This document shows, piece by piece, positions 37,418 to 45,950 of a stretch of 64,000 nt of DNA. Position 1 is the first letter of the stretch; the number at the start of each line of letters is the position of its first letter. Origin of the DNA: Bacillus sp. M6-12. GTDB taxonomy: Bacteria > Bacillota > Bacilli > Bacillales > DSM-1321. The stretch spans positions 1-64,000 of the forward strand of contig NZ_PGVF01000005.1 of the NCBI RefSeq assembly GCF_002860285.1, in the 5' to 3' direction. The translations under genes and the position numbers were made by a program. The notes under the pieces were generated by a model that was given only the letters and a program-made list of their open reading frames with translations, searched no databases and was not told the DNA's origin.

Positions 37418-38132
37418 GATCAAGAATTTGTATAAATCATTTGGTAAGCTGGAAGTTTTACATGATATTTCAACAGAAATTTTAAAAGGTGAAGTCATAG
37501 GACTTATCGGACCATCTGGATCAGGAAAATCCACATTGCTACGATGCATAAACCTATTAGAAGTTCCAACTAAAGGGCAAATCGAGATTACAGGAATGGA
37601 TATTACCTCCTCCAAGGCGAACATTACAGAAATTCGCCAAAACATTGGTATGGTATTTCAGCACTTTCATCTTTTTCCTCATATGAGTGTAATCGAAAAT
37701 ATTACTTATGCTCCTATAAAAGTTAAAAAGGTTCCAAAGGAAACAGCATATGGAAAAGCAGAAGAACTTCTAGAACGTGTAGGTTTATTTGATAAAAAGG
37801 ATGTATTTCCTGCTAAATTGTCAGGTGGACAAAAACAGCGTGTAGCAATAGCTCGGTCATTAGCGATGGAACCGGAAATCATGCTTTTTGACGAACCAAC
37901 TTCAGCACTGGATCCAGAAATGGTAAAAGAGGTTCTGGATGTAATAAAATCCCTGGCACACACAAAAATCACGATGGCGATTGTCACCCACGAAATGGGC
38001 TTTGCCCGTGAAGTTGCGGATCGAATTTGCTTTATGGAATCTGGGAGACTAATAGAAGAAGCTCCACCAAATCAATTCTTCACTCAGCCACAAAGTGAAC
38101 GGGCACAGCAGTTCCTGGGGAAAATGCTGTAG
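37410..38132 (+). CDS. Amino-acid ABC transporter ATP-binding protein (GlnQ type)
   Basis: A 240-aa ATPase with Walker A (GPSGSGKSTLLRC), signature (LSGGQKQRVAIARSLA), Walker B (IMLFDEPTSALD) and the switch His (AIVTHEMGFA). The GTG start overlaps the last codons of the permease and follows GAAAGGAG. It completes the importer encoded in the SigL operon. Confidence 0.93.
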   Translation: MIKIKNLYKSFGKLEVLHDISTEILKGEVIGLIGPSGSGKSTLLRCINLLEVPTKGQIEITGMDITSSKANITEIRQNIGMVFQHFHLFPHMSVIENITYAPIKVKKVPKETAYGKAEELLERVGLFDKKDVFPAKLSGGQKQRVAIARSLAMEPEIMLFDEPTSALDPEMVKEVLDVIKSLAHTKITMAIVTHEMGFAREVADRICFMESGRLIEEAPPNQFFTQPQSERAQQFLGKML

Positions 38133-38268
38133 GATAACGCGGGTACAGGTAGATATCTGGTGGATGCTTTTAGATGGAAAAACTTAAATAGTGGTTACTT
38201 TTAGGAGGAGGAGCAAAATTTTGCCACTCTAATCATAAGTTCAGCCATTTAGAAAAGAGGATCGAGAA

Positions 38269-39234
38269 ATGAATAACCAACAGCAAAGCGTACGAGTGGC
38301 TGTCGTCCAAGCTGCTTCTGTCATCATGGATAGGGAAGCTAGTACGGAAAAGGCCGTTTCGTTAATAAGACAAGCAGGAGAAAGTGGAGCTAAGATTGTC
38401 GTATTCCCTGAAGCTTTTATTCCTGCTTATCCACTTGAGCTCTCCTTTGGAACGAAGGTAGGGGCACGGTCCCCGGAAGGACGAAAAGATTGGCTTCGTT
38501 ACTGGGAAAACTCGGTATCCGTCCCAAGTGGCACGACAGAAATTTTAGGAGAAGCAGCCCGCAAGGCAGGTGTCTATCTTGTGATCGGAGTAATTGAAAG
38601 AGACAATGAATATAGTGGAGGAACCCTCTATTGCACGGCATTGTTTTTTGGGCCGGATGGGGCATTGCTTGGCAAACACCGTAAATTAAAGCCTACCGGT
38701 GCAGAGCGATTTATCTTTGGAGAAGGAGATGGCAGTACTTTGCCGGTATTTGATACGCCCTACGGTAAAATAGGGGCGCTGCTTTGCTGGGAAAATTACA
38801 TGCCGTTAGCTAGAGCGGCGATGTACGCGAAAGGAGTTCAAATCTATATAGCTCCTACAGCAGATGACCGGGAAGTCTGGCAATCTACCATTCGCCATAT
38901 CGCCCTTGAAGGAAGGTGCTTTGTTCTATCCTGCAATCAGTATGTTACAAAGGATATGTTCCCCACTGATTTGGCCTGTTATGATGAGCTGGCATCTTCT
39001 CCCGATGAGATCTGTACAGGAGGCAGTGCGATTGTCGGTCCGATGGGTGAATATGTTAAAAAACCGGAATATGGCCATGAAGACATTCTCATAGCTGATC
39101 TTGATTTGCGTGAAATTGCTTACAGCCGATTTGATTTTGATGTGGTAGGTCACTTTGCAAGACCTGATGTATTTCAACTACTGGTAAATGAAGAGAAAAA
39201 AGAAAATGTGAAGTGGATTAATCGAACGTATTGA
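38269..39234 (+). CDS. Nitrilase
   Basis: This 321-aa enzyme hydrolyses an organic nitrile directly to acid and ammonia. It carries the true nitrilase signature: catalytic Glu in FPEAFIPAYP (about 48), Lys in HRKLKPTGAE (about 137) and Cys in GALLCWENYMPLAR (about 171). The CWEN form separates nitrilases from amidases of the same superfamily. It lies 136 bases after the ATPase gene in the same orientation, with a good GAGGATCGAG site, and is probably the last gene of the SigL operon, although its own promoter cannot be excluded. The combination suggests uptake and catabolism of a nitrile-bearing or nitrile-derived amino compound. Confidence 0.9.
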   Translation: MNNQQQSVRVAVVQAASVIMDREASTEKAVSLIRQAGESGAKIVVFPEAFIPAYPLELSFGTKVGARSPEGRKDWLRYWENSVSVPSGTTEILGEAARKAGVYLVIGVIERDNEYSGGTLYCTALFFGPDGALLGKHRKLKPTGAERFIFGEGDGSTLPVFDTPYGKIGALLCWENYMPLARAAMYAKGVQIYIAPTADDREVWQSTIRHIALEGRCFVLSCNQYVTKDMFPTDLACYDELASSPDEICTGGSAIVGPMGEYVKKPEYGHEDILIADLDLREIAYSRFDFDVVGHFARPDVFQLLVNEEKKENVKWINRTY

Positions 39235-39356
39235 AATGAGCGGGTCTTTGTGGATTTGTAGATATAAAAGGGGTGTAGCGGCAGTCCTTTTTCTTGTTGA
39301 ACTAAAGGGGCAGCATTCCTGTAATGAGTGAAAATGGAGTTTGAACAAAAAAATAA

Positions 39357-39423
39357 CCTCTTGGTAGAATGAGAAGGTCCTGAAGCTGCGCAGCGAAAAG
39401 GACATTACTCAAATACCAGGAGG
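39357..39423. mobile_element. IS110-like left-end hairpin remnant
   Basis: CCTCTTGGTA (39357) and TACCAGGAGG (39414) form an imperfect inverted repeat with ATTACTCAAA between. The layout copies the leader of the IS110 fragment at 31.05 kb (CCTCAGTAAG, then ACTCAAA, then CCTTAGGAGG). No transposase frame follows. The rest of 39235-39640 contains nothing I recognise. Confidence 0.35.
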
Positions 39424-39643
39424 CTGGCCGAGTACGTAGAGCAGAAGAAATAATAAGGCTTAATGAACAACGCCGGTTTCCGTAGTTTACAACAAATTCT
39501 TTAAATATATAGCACTGAAAATGTCTTAAATTTTAAGATTGTTTTATGTTCTCCTTGTTGAACGGGTGTGTTTCTACAATACGTGGAGACTCATTTTTCT
39601 TATTAGAGTAATGATCAGGTTCGTTGAAAAACGGATAAAAACC

Positions 39644-39680
39644 AAAAGGACAGATTAAACTAACCAATCTGTCCTTTTTT
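39644..39680 (+). terminator. Strong terminator
   Basis: AAAAGGACAGATT and AATCTGTCCTTTT form a 13-bp perfect stem, ending in TTTTTT. It closes transcription reaching this point from the nitrilase side. Confidence 0.8.
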
Positions 39681-39736
39681 CCGTACAATTAGTAAAATAC
39701 GAAAGAAGTTCCTACAATGATCGACAACAGAATGTA

Positions 39737-40201
39737 ATGATAAATGGGAATACAGTATACCCAAATAACGATAATGATAACGGAGTAGTAAACGTTAGGG
39801 GAATTGAGTTTGAAATTATTTACCACAGAACAACAAAGCCTAAAAACGAATATCCTACAAAGTCCCAAGTGTATGAAGTATTATCAAACGGTAAGGATTC
39901 AACACATAATTCTTTAGTTGTTACTTTTGAAGGATATCCCAAACTTGTACCACTCTATAACATTGTTCCAGCTACAATAACAGGATATCCCATTAGACTA
40001 GAAACATTAGGAGCAGGTAATGGATATTTTGGTCAACAAGTTAGTGATTCCTCCGTGGAAAATTTTCATTATATAATCCTTGAAGCTTGGTTGGACCATC
40101 TAGAAACAGGGAAAGAGTTTTATAGGGATTATGCTGTAGGTGGGCAGTCAAAAGAAGAAATTATAAGAAAGATTGAGCAAGAGCTTGAAAAAATTTCCTA
40201 G
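39737..40201 (+). CDS. Hypothetical protein
   Basis: A 154-aa soluble protein; the first 20 residues are Asn/Asp-rich (NGNTVYPNNDNDNGVVN) and the C-terminus is a charged helix (SKEEIIRKIEQELEKIS). A middle segment FEIIYHRTTKPKNEYPT has no family I can name. The start lacks a convincing ribosome site, so the true start or even expression is uncertain. It lies between IS debris and a tRNA-fragment junction, suggesting mobile cargo. Confidence 0.5.
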   Translation: MINGNTVYPNNDNDNGVVNVRGIEFEIIYHRTTKPKNEYPTKSQVYEVLSNGKDSTHNSLVVTFEGYPKLVPLYNIVPATITGYPIRLETLGAGNGYFGQQVSDSSVENFHYIILEAWLDHLETGKEFYRDYAVGGQSKEEIIRKIEQELEKIS

Positions 40202-40220
40202 TTTTTATAAAGGGGAATTA

Positions 40221-40252
40221 ATGTATCGTTCGAGTGGGCGATACATTTTTTC
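40221..40252 (+). terminator. Terminator after the hypothetical gene
   Basis: ATGTATCG and CGATACAT form an 8-bp stem with a 10-base loop and the tail TTTTTTC. Confidence 0.65.
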
Positions 40253-40557
40253 TTTGAATAAACTTAGGATTAGTTTACAAGCATCTGGCTTCCTGTCCTT
40301 TTCCTGTATTTTGCTCACCAAATGTAAAGGAAGGACTTTATATTTTGTTCTCCTGTTTGTAACTTTTTGGTTGTGAACCATTAGGTATTATTTGATGTAG
40401 AGAAAAACTAAAACAATAAACTTGGTGCAATTTGGTGCCGTGCTTGGTGCCCAAATTTTTAAAATTAGAAATCACAAGCGAACATCAGGAAGCAAGAAAC
40501 CTTGATTTATCGGTATTTCTGGGTACATGAAGTTACTAGAAAAACAGATGCTAGCAA

Positions 40558-40621
40558 ACTTCAAAACCGCTTGTGACCTGCGCCCAGGTCAGGGGGGTTC
40601 GATTCTCACGTACTTCCGCCA
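40558..40621 (+). tRNA. selC: 3' fragment of a selenocysteine tRNA gene (probable attachment site)
   Basis: The sequence contains ACTTCAAAA, an anticodon loop with UCA, then a long variable arm (TGACCTG-CGCC-CAGGTCA), a T-loop (GGTTCGATT) and an acceptor end GTACTTCCGCCA with encoded CCA. These match the 3' half of tRNA-Sec. The 5' half, which should carry GGAAGTAC, is absent, and the T-stem is imperfect. TTGGTGCC-type repeats upstream (40423-40450) are typical of sequence beyond an integrase gene. It is probably the att copy left by an element that integrates in selC. Confidence 0.55.
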
Positions 40622-40660
40622 AATTAGTGAATAATTCAACCTTGCTTTAGTAAGTGGAGT

Positions 40661-40709
40661 AAAAAAAAAGCCTGACCTCAACCCCTTTACAGAGCACCGA
40701 GATCAGGCC
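40661..40709 (-). terminator. Terminator downstream of the broken M28 peptidase gene
   Basis: On the minus strand GCCTGATCTC pairs with GAGGTCAGGC and runs into TTTTTTTTT, just after the peptidase stop. Confidence 0.75.
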
Positions 40710-40715
40710 CATTTA

Positions 40716-41693
40716 TTATTTGGACGTGCTGGTTTTATTAAAAAACTTCAATAATTCTGTAAGGACTTGGCTGTAGGTTGATAGGCGTTCCTGAATTCTG
40801 CCGGGGTATTCGGTTTCAATAAAGGCAAGTGTATCATTTTCAGTGTGCCAAACACCGCCGTGCTCTTCAGTTTGTTCATAACCATCCAACTCGCCAATTT
40901 CCCAGTTTGTCGATTCAAAGTATGCGAATGGAATTCCCAGTCCATTGAACGGGGCATGGTCGCTCCAGTCACCTGTCGTTCCTGCTGGGTAGTCCGGGTT
41001 TAGCCCTGGATTGATTCCAATATCCAGCTTTTTCTTTTCTGCAATATTTAAAGCCTGGTCGCGAATGAACCCAGCATCGCCTGCACTTCCATGCACATAC
41101 ATTTTGTCTCCAACTGCAAGGCTGTCAAGATTAATCATTCTAACTGTGTTATTGACAACATTGTCAGTCATTTGATCCGCATAGTAGGCAGAACCTTTCA
41201 AACCGACTTCCTCAGCTCCAAAGGCAACAAATACGATGGAATATGGAGTTGATACTTTCTTAAGGACTCCAGCTACTTCCAGCATAACGCCAACGCCTGA
41301 AGCATTATCGTCGGTTCCCTTGCCTACTGAAACGGAATCATAATGGGCTCCTACAATAATTAGTTAAGTGGATTTTCCTTGTTTATATGCAATGAAGTTT
41401 GCGGAATCAATCTGTTGTCCTCTCCTTTTAAAAGAAAAAGGCTGTTCCGTTGATTCATAACCCATTCGCGCAAACTGCTGCTTGACATATTCTTTTGCTT
41501 TTTTTTCTCCTTCTGTACCATAAACACGGGCGCCGATCACTTCAGATAAATACCTGGTATGTTCATAAGCCACGGCTCCCGTCTTATCCACCAGTGATGG
41601 CGAATAATATACAGTAGATGCTGTTACACCGCCTGCAGCCGAAATTAATAGAAAAAGAATTGTTACCATAGAAAATAATAATCTTTTTTTCAT
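40716..41693 (-). pseudogene. Secreted M28 aminopeptidase gene interrupted by one in-frame stop
   Basis: The 326-codon frame encodes an exported zinc aminopeptidase: signal peptide (MKKRLLFSMVTILFLL), then zinc-ligand motifs GAHYDS, GTDDNASG, AFGAEEVGLKG, INLDS and DWSDHAPF, all present in order. A single TAA at 41364-41366 (after FIAYKQGKST) splits it into a 109-residue N-terminal piece and a catalytic remainder that has no start of its own before GVMLEVAG. All other residues look sound, so inactivation is recent, or the stop could be a local assembly error. It is homologous to YwaD-type peptidases but lacks the PA insert. Confidence 0.75.
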
Positions 41694-41802
41694 AACATTA
41701 TTTTCTCCTTATATTAAATATAGAGATTTTTTTACAGTTTGGAATAGAAAATGAAAGAGCCGCTAAACTCCTAAGGGCCTCGCAGCATTTTAGATAGCTA
41801 GA

Positions 41803-42153
41803 TTATTGTACCGGGTGGTTCTCGAAATCATAATCAACCGGACCAGGAGCGACTCTGGCATGTTGTAAAGCCGGAGTATCCGGTCTGGCAATCTGGTAAA
41901 CAGAGGCACCAACAATTTCTGCAGCTTCCTGCAGTTTGTTTTTATCAATTTTATCAATGGTATCATTCGGAGAGTGATACCATTTCTCAAGAGGTGAGTG
42001 GATGAATAATGCAGCCGGTATTCCAAGCTCATGGAAAGGCTGATGGTCACTTCGTCCCAGCTGGCCATAAGGAATAACCGTGTCAGCAGCTGTCCTCGCA
42101 CCTAAAGCTGCAACTAAATCTGTTACCAGGTTTTTCTTGCCGTCGATGATGAA
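41803..42153 (-). pseudogene. 5'-truncated second M28 aminopeptidase
   Basis: About 115 codons remain of the C-terminal part of another M28 peptidase: KKNLVTDLVAALGARTAAD, QLGRSDHQPFHELGIPAALF with the last zinc His, and WYHSPNDTIDKIDKNKLQ. The part with the first four ligands is missing. The upstream end meets the terminator of the oxidase gene. It lies in tandem with the interrupted copy, suggesting an old duplication followed by decay. Confidence 0.75.
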
Positions 42154-42165
42154 TTATATATATGT

Positions 42166-42192
42166 AAAAAAGCACGCGATTGCGTGCTTTTT
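42166..42192. terminator. Bidirectional terminator
   Basis: AAAAAGCACGC and GCGTGCTTTTT form a perfect stem with a 4-base loop and A/T-rich flanks, ending transcription of the minus-strand oxidase gene. Confidence 0.8.
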
Positions 42193-42196
42193 CAAT

Positions 42197-42823
42197 TTAA
42201 TATAGACGTTTCGTATAGGATTCCTCAAGGCAAGCGGCTACCTCAGATACAGTCAGGTTCTCAAGTTTCGTATGTGCTGTAATAATCGTGGCTGGATGAG
42301 GCAGCTCATCTTTTTTAGCCCAGGAATCGATATTCCAAAGCCTTGAGCGTTTAAGTGCTTTGGCGCAATGAATAAAACATTCTTCAACCGTGACGGCAAT
42401 TCCCATTGAAGGCACCGAATGGCCCACTGCCATCTGCGCCATTATGTCTGGATCCTTAATGAGAGAAGCTTTGCCATTTATCCTCAGTGTTTCGTCAAGT
42501 CCCGGGATCATACAAAGGAGGCCAATGCCAGGATTCTTTAATATATTTAAAATCGAATCCAGACGGCGGTTACCGGGACGTTCCGGTATGACAAATTGCT
42601 TGCTGTTGACAATATGGATAAAACCTGGTGAATCACCCCTCGGAGAAGCATCGCACTGTCCATCATCATTGCAGGTGGAAATCACAATGTAAGGTGTTTT
42701 CTTGAGAAACTCAGCACAATGGACATCAAGGTGGTCGATTACTTTATTGGCCGCAAGCTTTCCAGGAAAACCAAGCATTTCACGCAGCTCATCCTCGCTG
42801 GAAACTATATTTAAAAAAACCAT
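42197..42823 (-). CDS. Pyridoxamine 5'-phosphate oxidase-family protein
   Basis: The 208-aa protein has the split-barrel FMN-binding fold; YIVISTCNDDGQCDASPRGD and FVIPERPGNRRLDSILNIL are typical of the MSMEG_1061-like branch, not of the vitamin B6 enzyme PdxH. It probably binds FMN, F420 or heme-type cofactors and acts as a small-molecule reductase. The start ATG (minus strand, 42823) follows AGAGCAGGATG. It is a single gene with its own terminator. Confidence 0.82.
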   Translation of the reverse strand: MVFLNIVSSEDELREMLGFPGKLAANKVIDHLDVHCAEFLKKTPYIVISTCNDDGQCDASPRGDSPGFIHIVNSKQFVIPERPGNRRLDSILNILKNPGIGLLCMIPGLDETLRINGKASLIKDPDIMAQMAVGHSVPSMGIAVTVEECFIHCAKALKRSRLWNIDSWAKKDELPHPATIITAHTKLENLTVSEVAACLEESYTKRLY

Positions 42824-43067
42824 ATGAACACATCCTGCTCTTTGAAATTAATTCCATCATAGCATACCGCTGTATTATTTCACTATAAACCTCGTTAGAA
42901 TATACAATTTACCCGTCATCCATTAATAACTCAAAAAATAATATTCCGTTACTAAAGTTCGCTCATTAAAACCTTTATTTTCTGCGGTTTCTGCAGGATT
43001 TTAAAGGGTAAAAAAAGAATAATAAAGTATAAGTCCGGCTGGTATTATTTCTTTGAAAGGGGTAAAT

Positions 43068-43832
43068 ATGACTGAAAAAAATAAGAACCAGGGTGTAACC
43101 GCAGAAACTGTAGGACTAAGCCAAAGGGAATTTTTAACGTTGTTTTTATTGCATACATTATCTAACCGTCCGAATTATCCTCGAGCAATTCATCAGGACT
43201 TGAAAAATCAATTTACCGGGAAGGTCCATAGCTATGATTACCTTTGCAAGATAGCTAATCAGCTGACAGATTCAGGGCATGTTATCTTAAAAACAGAAAA
43301 AGGGAGAAATTATTATTATATTACGGATAAAGGCAGTGAGTTATTGGCATGGTACCGTTCTAATTTTCAGCCAAAGATGTTTGAAGTAAAGAAGGTTATT
43401 GACCGCTTTGCGCACGACCTGACAGGTTCAGGGGATTACCTTCCTGTCTCGGACAATTTACCTGAAGAGTACCGCACATATTTTTCAAAAATTGTTTCTG
43501 TAAAAGATTTGGTCAGATATATTACCCTGAAAACAGCTGATGTGAGGAAAAGCATCTATATGGGGGAAGTAGGGGAGCTCCTGAAAATGAAATTTGGCTG
43601 GATTGCCAGCAATGGCTATTTGTATGATCTGGCCCACGAAATGGAGGAAAACGGTCTCCTGACTGGCCGATGGGAGAGTGAGAAAAGGACGAAACGATAT
43701 CTTCGGCTGACTGATGAAGGACAGCATCATTATAAGCAAATTGCGGATTCAGCCGCTGAGCGTGTTCAGGAAGTACAAAAATACTTAAGCAGCGTTCTTC
43801 ACTTTCTTGGTGAATCACAGGCAGTTTCATAG
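43068..43832 (+). CDS. PadR-like regulator with duplicated winged-helix domain
   Basis: The 254-aa putative regulator is about twice the size of a classical PadR. The first half has a PadR-type winged helix (REFLTLFLLHTLSNRPNYPRAI, then YDYLCKIANQLTDSGHVILK). The second half carries another (GWIASNGYLYDLAHEMEENGLL, then RTKRYLRLTDEGQHHY). The frame starts with a TTG at 43053, but GAAAGGGG places the start at 43068. No regulated partner is adjacent. Confidence 0.75.
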   Translation: MTEKNKNQGVTAETVGLSQREFLTLFLLHTLSNRPNYPRAIHQDLKNQFTGKVHSYDYLCKIANQLTDSGHVILKTEKGRNYYYITDKGSELLAWYRSNFQPKMFEVKKVIDRFAHDLTGSGDYLPVSDNLPEEYRTYFSKIVSVKDLVRYITLKTADVRKSIYMGEVGELLKMKFGWIASNGYLYDLAHEMEENGLLTGRWESEKRTKRYLRLTDEGQHHYKQIADSAAERVQEVQKYLSSVLHFLGESQAVS

Positions 43833-43835
43833 GAG

Positions 43836-43871
43836 CAGAAGCCAAATTTCAGGCTTCTGTTTTTTTTTTAT
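43836..43871 (+). terminator. Terminator after the PadR-like gene
   Basis: CAGAAGCC and GGCTTCTG form the stem, followed by a run of ten T residues. Confidence 0.8.
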
Positions 43872-43995
43872 GAAATATCAATGATATATTTATGGTTTTA
43901 TGTAACATATAGTTGACTTGATGTATAGTTTATAATACATTAGGTATACAGTACTTTACTTTATGTAAAAAATAACATACAGGGAGGTGTGAACT

Positions 43996-44442
43996 TTGAC
44001 TTATCAAGAAAAGAAGAGCATTGTATCATTGATCAGCGCCATACTCATTTTCGGATCTTATTGCTTGTACATGTACCCGCGGTTTCCCGGAGGGGGTCTG
44101 GAGTCGATGGAAACCTTTCGCTATTGGGGAACCTTCGTTCTAATGCTTACTTTGTTTTCGATAGTCGGGCATATCATTATCAGCATTATTTTTAACATCT
44201 TCTATAGAATCACAACCAGAGAAAAGGAACCATCATTCGCGGATGAAATGGATAAATTAATTGATTTGAAAGCGAACCGGAATTCTTTTTTTGTGTTTAT
44301 TGTCGGATTTGTTCTTTCAATGGCATCGCTGATCATTTATCAGCCATCACAGCTTATGTTCATTATCCTGATCGCTTCAGGCTTTATTTCTGATGTGACG
44401 GGCTCGATTACGAAACTTTATCACTATAGGAGAGGAGTCTAA
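43996..44442 (+). CDS. Small DUF2178-like membrane protein
   Basis: A 148-aa protein with four hydrophobic segments in two pairs (about 12-32, 45-70, 95-115, 118-135). It starts at a TTG eight bases after AGGGAGGTG. It is followed two bases later by an XRE-type regulator gene, the usual arrangement of membrane protein plus small helix-turn-helix regulator in Firmicutes. The regulator may control this operon or respond to the membrane protein. Function unknown. Confidence 0.75.
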   Translation: MTYQEKKSIVSLISAILIFGSYCLYMYPRFPGGGLESMETFRYWGTFVLMLTLFSIVGHIIISIIFNIFYRITTREKEPSFADEMDKLIDLKANRNSFFVFIVGFVLSMASLIIYQPSQLMFIILIASGFISDVTGSITKLYHYRRGV

Positions 44443-44443
44443 T

Positions 44444-44677
44444 ATGGGTAAAAATCTTGTCGGCAATCATATCCGTAAATTACGTTTCAGCCATGATGAA
44501 ATGACCCAGCAGCAGTTGGCTGACAAGGTAGGCGTAACCAGACAAACCATCGTGGCCCTGGAAAAGGGAAATTACTCCCCCTCTCTGGAATTGGCATTTC
44601 GTATTGCTCTCGCCTTTAACTTGCCGCTGGAAGAGGTATTCTTTTATGGGGACGACACAGTTCTGAAAGAACAATGA
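44444..44677 (+). CDS. Small XRE-family helix-turn-helix regulator
   Basis: This 77-aa DNA-binding protein is of the YgzD/SinR-like single-domain kind: IRKLRFSHDEMTQQQLADKVGVTRQTIVALEKGNYSPSLELA gives the complete five-helix motif. It is coupled to the membrane gene before it (spacing two bases, site AGGAGAGGAG). It has no ligand domain, so it probably acts as an autoregulator of the operon. Confidence 0.88.
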   Translation: MGKNLVGNHIRKLRFSHDEMTQQQLADKVGVTRQTIVALEKGNYSPSLELAFRIALAFNLPLEEVFFYGDDTVLKEQ

Positions 44678-44723
44678 TTGTTTTTGCTTGGTTTATGAAT
44701 TTATTAAAAAAGGGGATAAAAAA

Positions 44724-45452
44724 ATGAATTCAAACAAAAAAGCGGCAAAAATTGTGGGAGTACTGTTTATACTTGCAGCCGTAACGGCGGTAATAGGGCT
44801 TAATTTATACAACCCTATCTTAAAGGAGCCCGATTACCTGATTAAAGGTTCTGAACACGCCAACCAGGTGATACTGGGAGCGGTAATGGAATTAATACTT
44901 GTCGTTTCAGCGATCGGTACTGCAACTACAATGTTTCCGATTTTAAGAAAGTATAATGAAACGATAGCACTTTGGCATGTCTGCTTCAGGTTTCTTGAGG
45001 CTATTGTCATTACTGTTGGCGTTATCAGCGTACTGTCCCTACTGACCTTAAGCCGGGAATTTGCAGCAGCAGGGGCTCCGGATACCGCCTCCTTTCAAGC
45101 TTCAGGTATTTTACTAAAAGCAGTACATGACTGGACATTTATGCTTGGTCCCCTTTTCATGCTTGGTATAAATACGATGATGTACAGTTATATTTTTTAT
45201 AAAACAAAGCTCGTACCCAGGTTTATATCAAACTTGGGTATGACAGGGGCAGCTCTTGTTTTTATCTGTGCCTTGCTGGTAATGTTCGGTGTCATTCAGC
45301 AAATTTCTTTCTGGGGTGCTATTTTGGCGGTCCCAGTAGCAGCTAATGAAATGATTTTAGCCGTATGGCTCATCGTGAAAGGATTTAATGAATCTGCTCT
45401 TGCTTCAATGCCGGTTAAAAGAAAACGGCAAGAATTATTAGTACACGCCTAA
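44724..45452 (+). CDS. DUF4386 membrane protein
   Basis: The 242-aa protein has about six to seven hydrophobic segments. KAAKIVGVLFILAAVTAVIG at the start and the spacing of helices match DUF4386. The ATG at 44724 follows AAAGGGG; a longer frame from 44688 lacks a site. It forms the third gene of the membrane protein/XRE operon. The function of the family is unknown. Confidence 0.8.
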   Translation: MNSNKKAAKIVGVLFILAAVTAVIGLNLYNPILKEPDYLIKGSEHANQVILGAVMELILVVSAIGTATTMFPILRKYNETIALWHVCFRFLEAIVITVGVISVLSLLTLSREFAAAGAPDTASFQASGILLKAVHDWTFMLGPLFMLGINTMMYSYIFYKTKLVPRFISNLGMTGAALVFICALLVMFGVIQQISFWGAILAVPVAANEMILAVWLIVKGFNESALASMPVKRKRQELLVHA

Positions 45453-45616
45453 ATAAAGTAGATTCTTAAATAGTGCGTGGAGATCCATAGCAACATGGGA
45501 TTCTTTAAGAGAGAATCATGCTGTAATTATCACACAATTTGAAAAACATGGTAATAAAAAGGTCCCGATAATAAACTCTTCATGGTGTATGAGGTCCTCT
45601 CAGCAATGGATTAAAT

Positions 45617-45650
45617 AAAAGCAATGCTCTTTGAGGCATTGCTTTTGTTT
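45617..45650 (+). terminator. Terminator after the DUF4386 operon
   Basis: AAAAGCAATGC and GCATTGCTTTT form an 11-bp stem with TGTTT after it. The remaining bases of 45453-45885 are AT-rich with no further gene seen. Confidence 0.8.
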
Positions 45651-45885
45651 ATGCCGAATTAAGAATACTTTCTGTAAGGCCTTTGATAATATTATGGGAC
45701 GGATTAATGGCTGTTAGGCAGTATATCAGTTACTATTTAATTTCCTCGGAATTAATAGGATCCTCAAGCTTTTATAAATCCTGTTTTGGGTAATATATAA
45801 GAAATATCAAGTTGAACGCAGAATAATCTTAGCTAAACTCTTATAGGAGCGAACATTTGACGGCTAATTTAAAAAGTAATATAAT

Positions 45886-45903
45886 TATCTCGAATTCAAG
45901 ATA
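45886..45903. promoter_or_regulatory. MhqR-type operator
   Basis: TATCTCGAATTCAAGATA is a palindrome apart from one mismatched pair. Its core TATCTNGAATTCNAGATA agrees with the operator I recall for the quinone-sensing repressor MhqR of Bacillus subtilis. It stands about 50 bases before an mhqD homologue, a known member of that regulon. Confidence 0.65.
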
Positions 45904-45950
45904 ATTAATTGACCTGAAATAATTTTATCGTTTGATGAAGGAGGAGACAT

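Noticed and set aside
40173..40376. 67-residue frame after the hypothetical gene
   Set aside because: It overlaps the previous gene and spans a terminator.
41790..42101. 103-residue minus-strand frame
   Set aside because: It is an out-of-frame shadow of the truncated M28 peptidase, which reads clearly in another frame.
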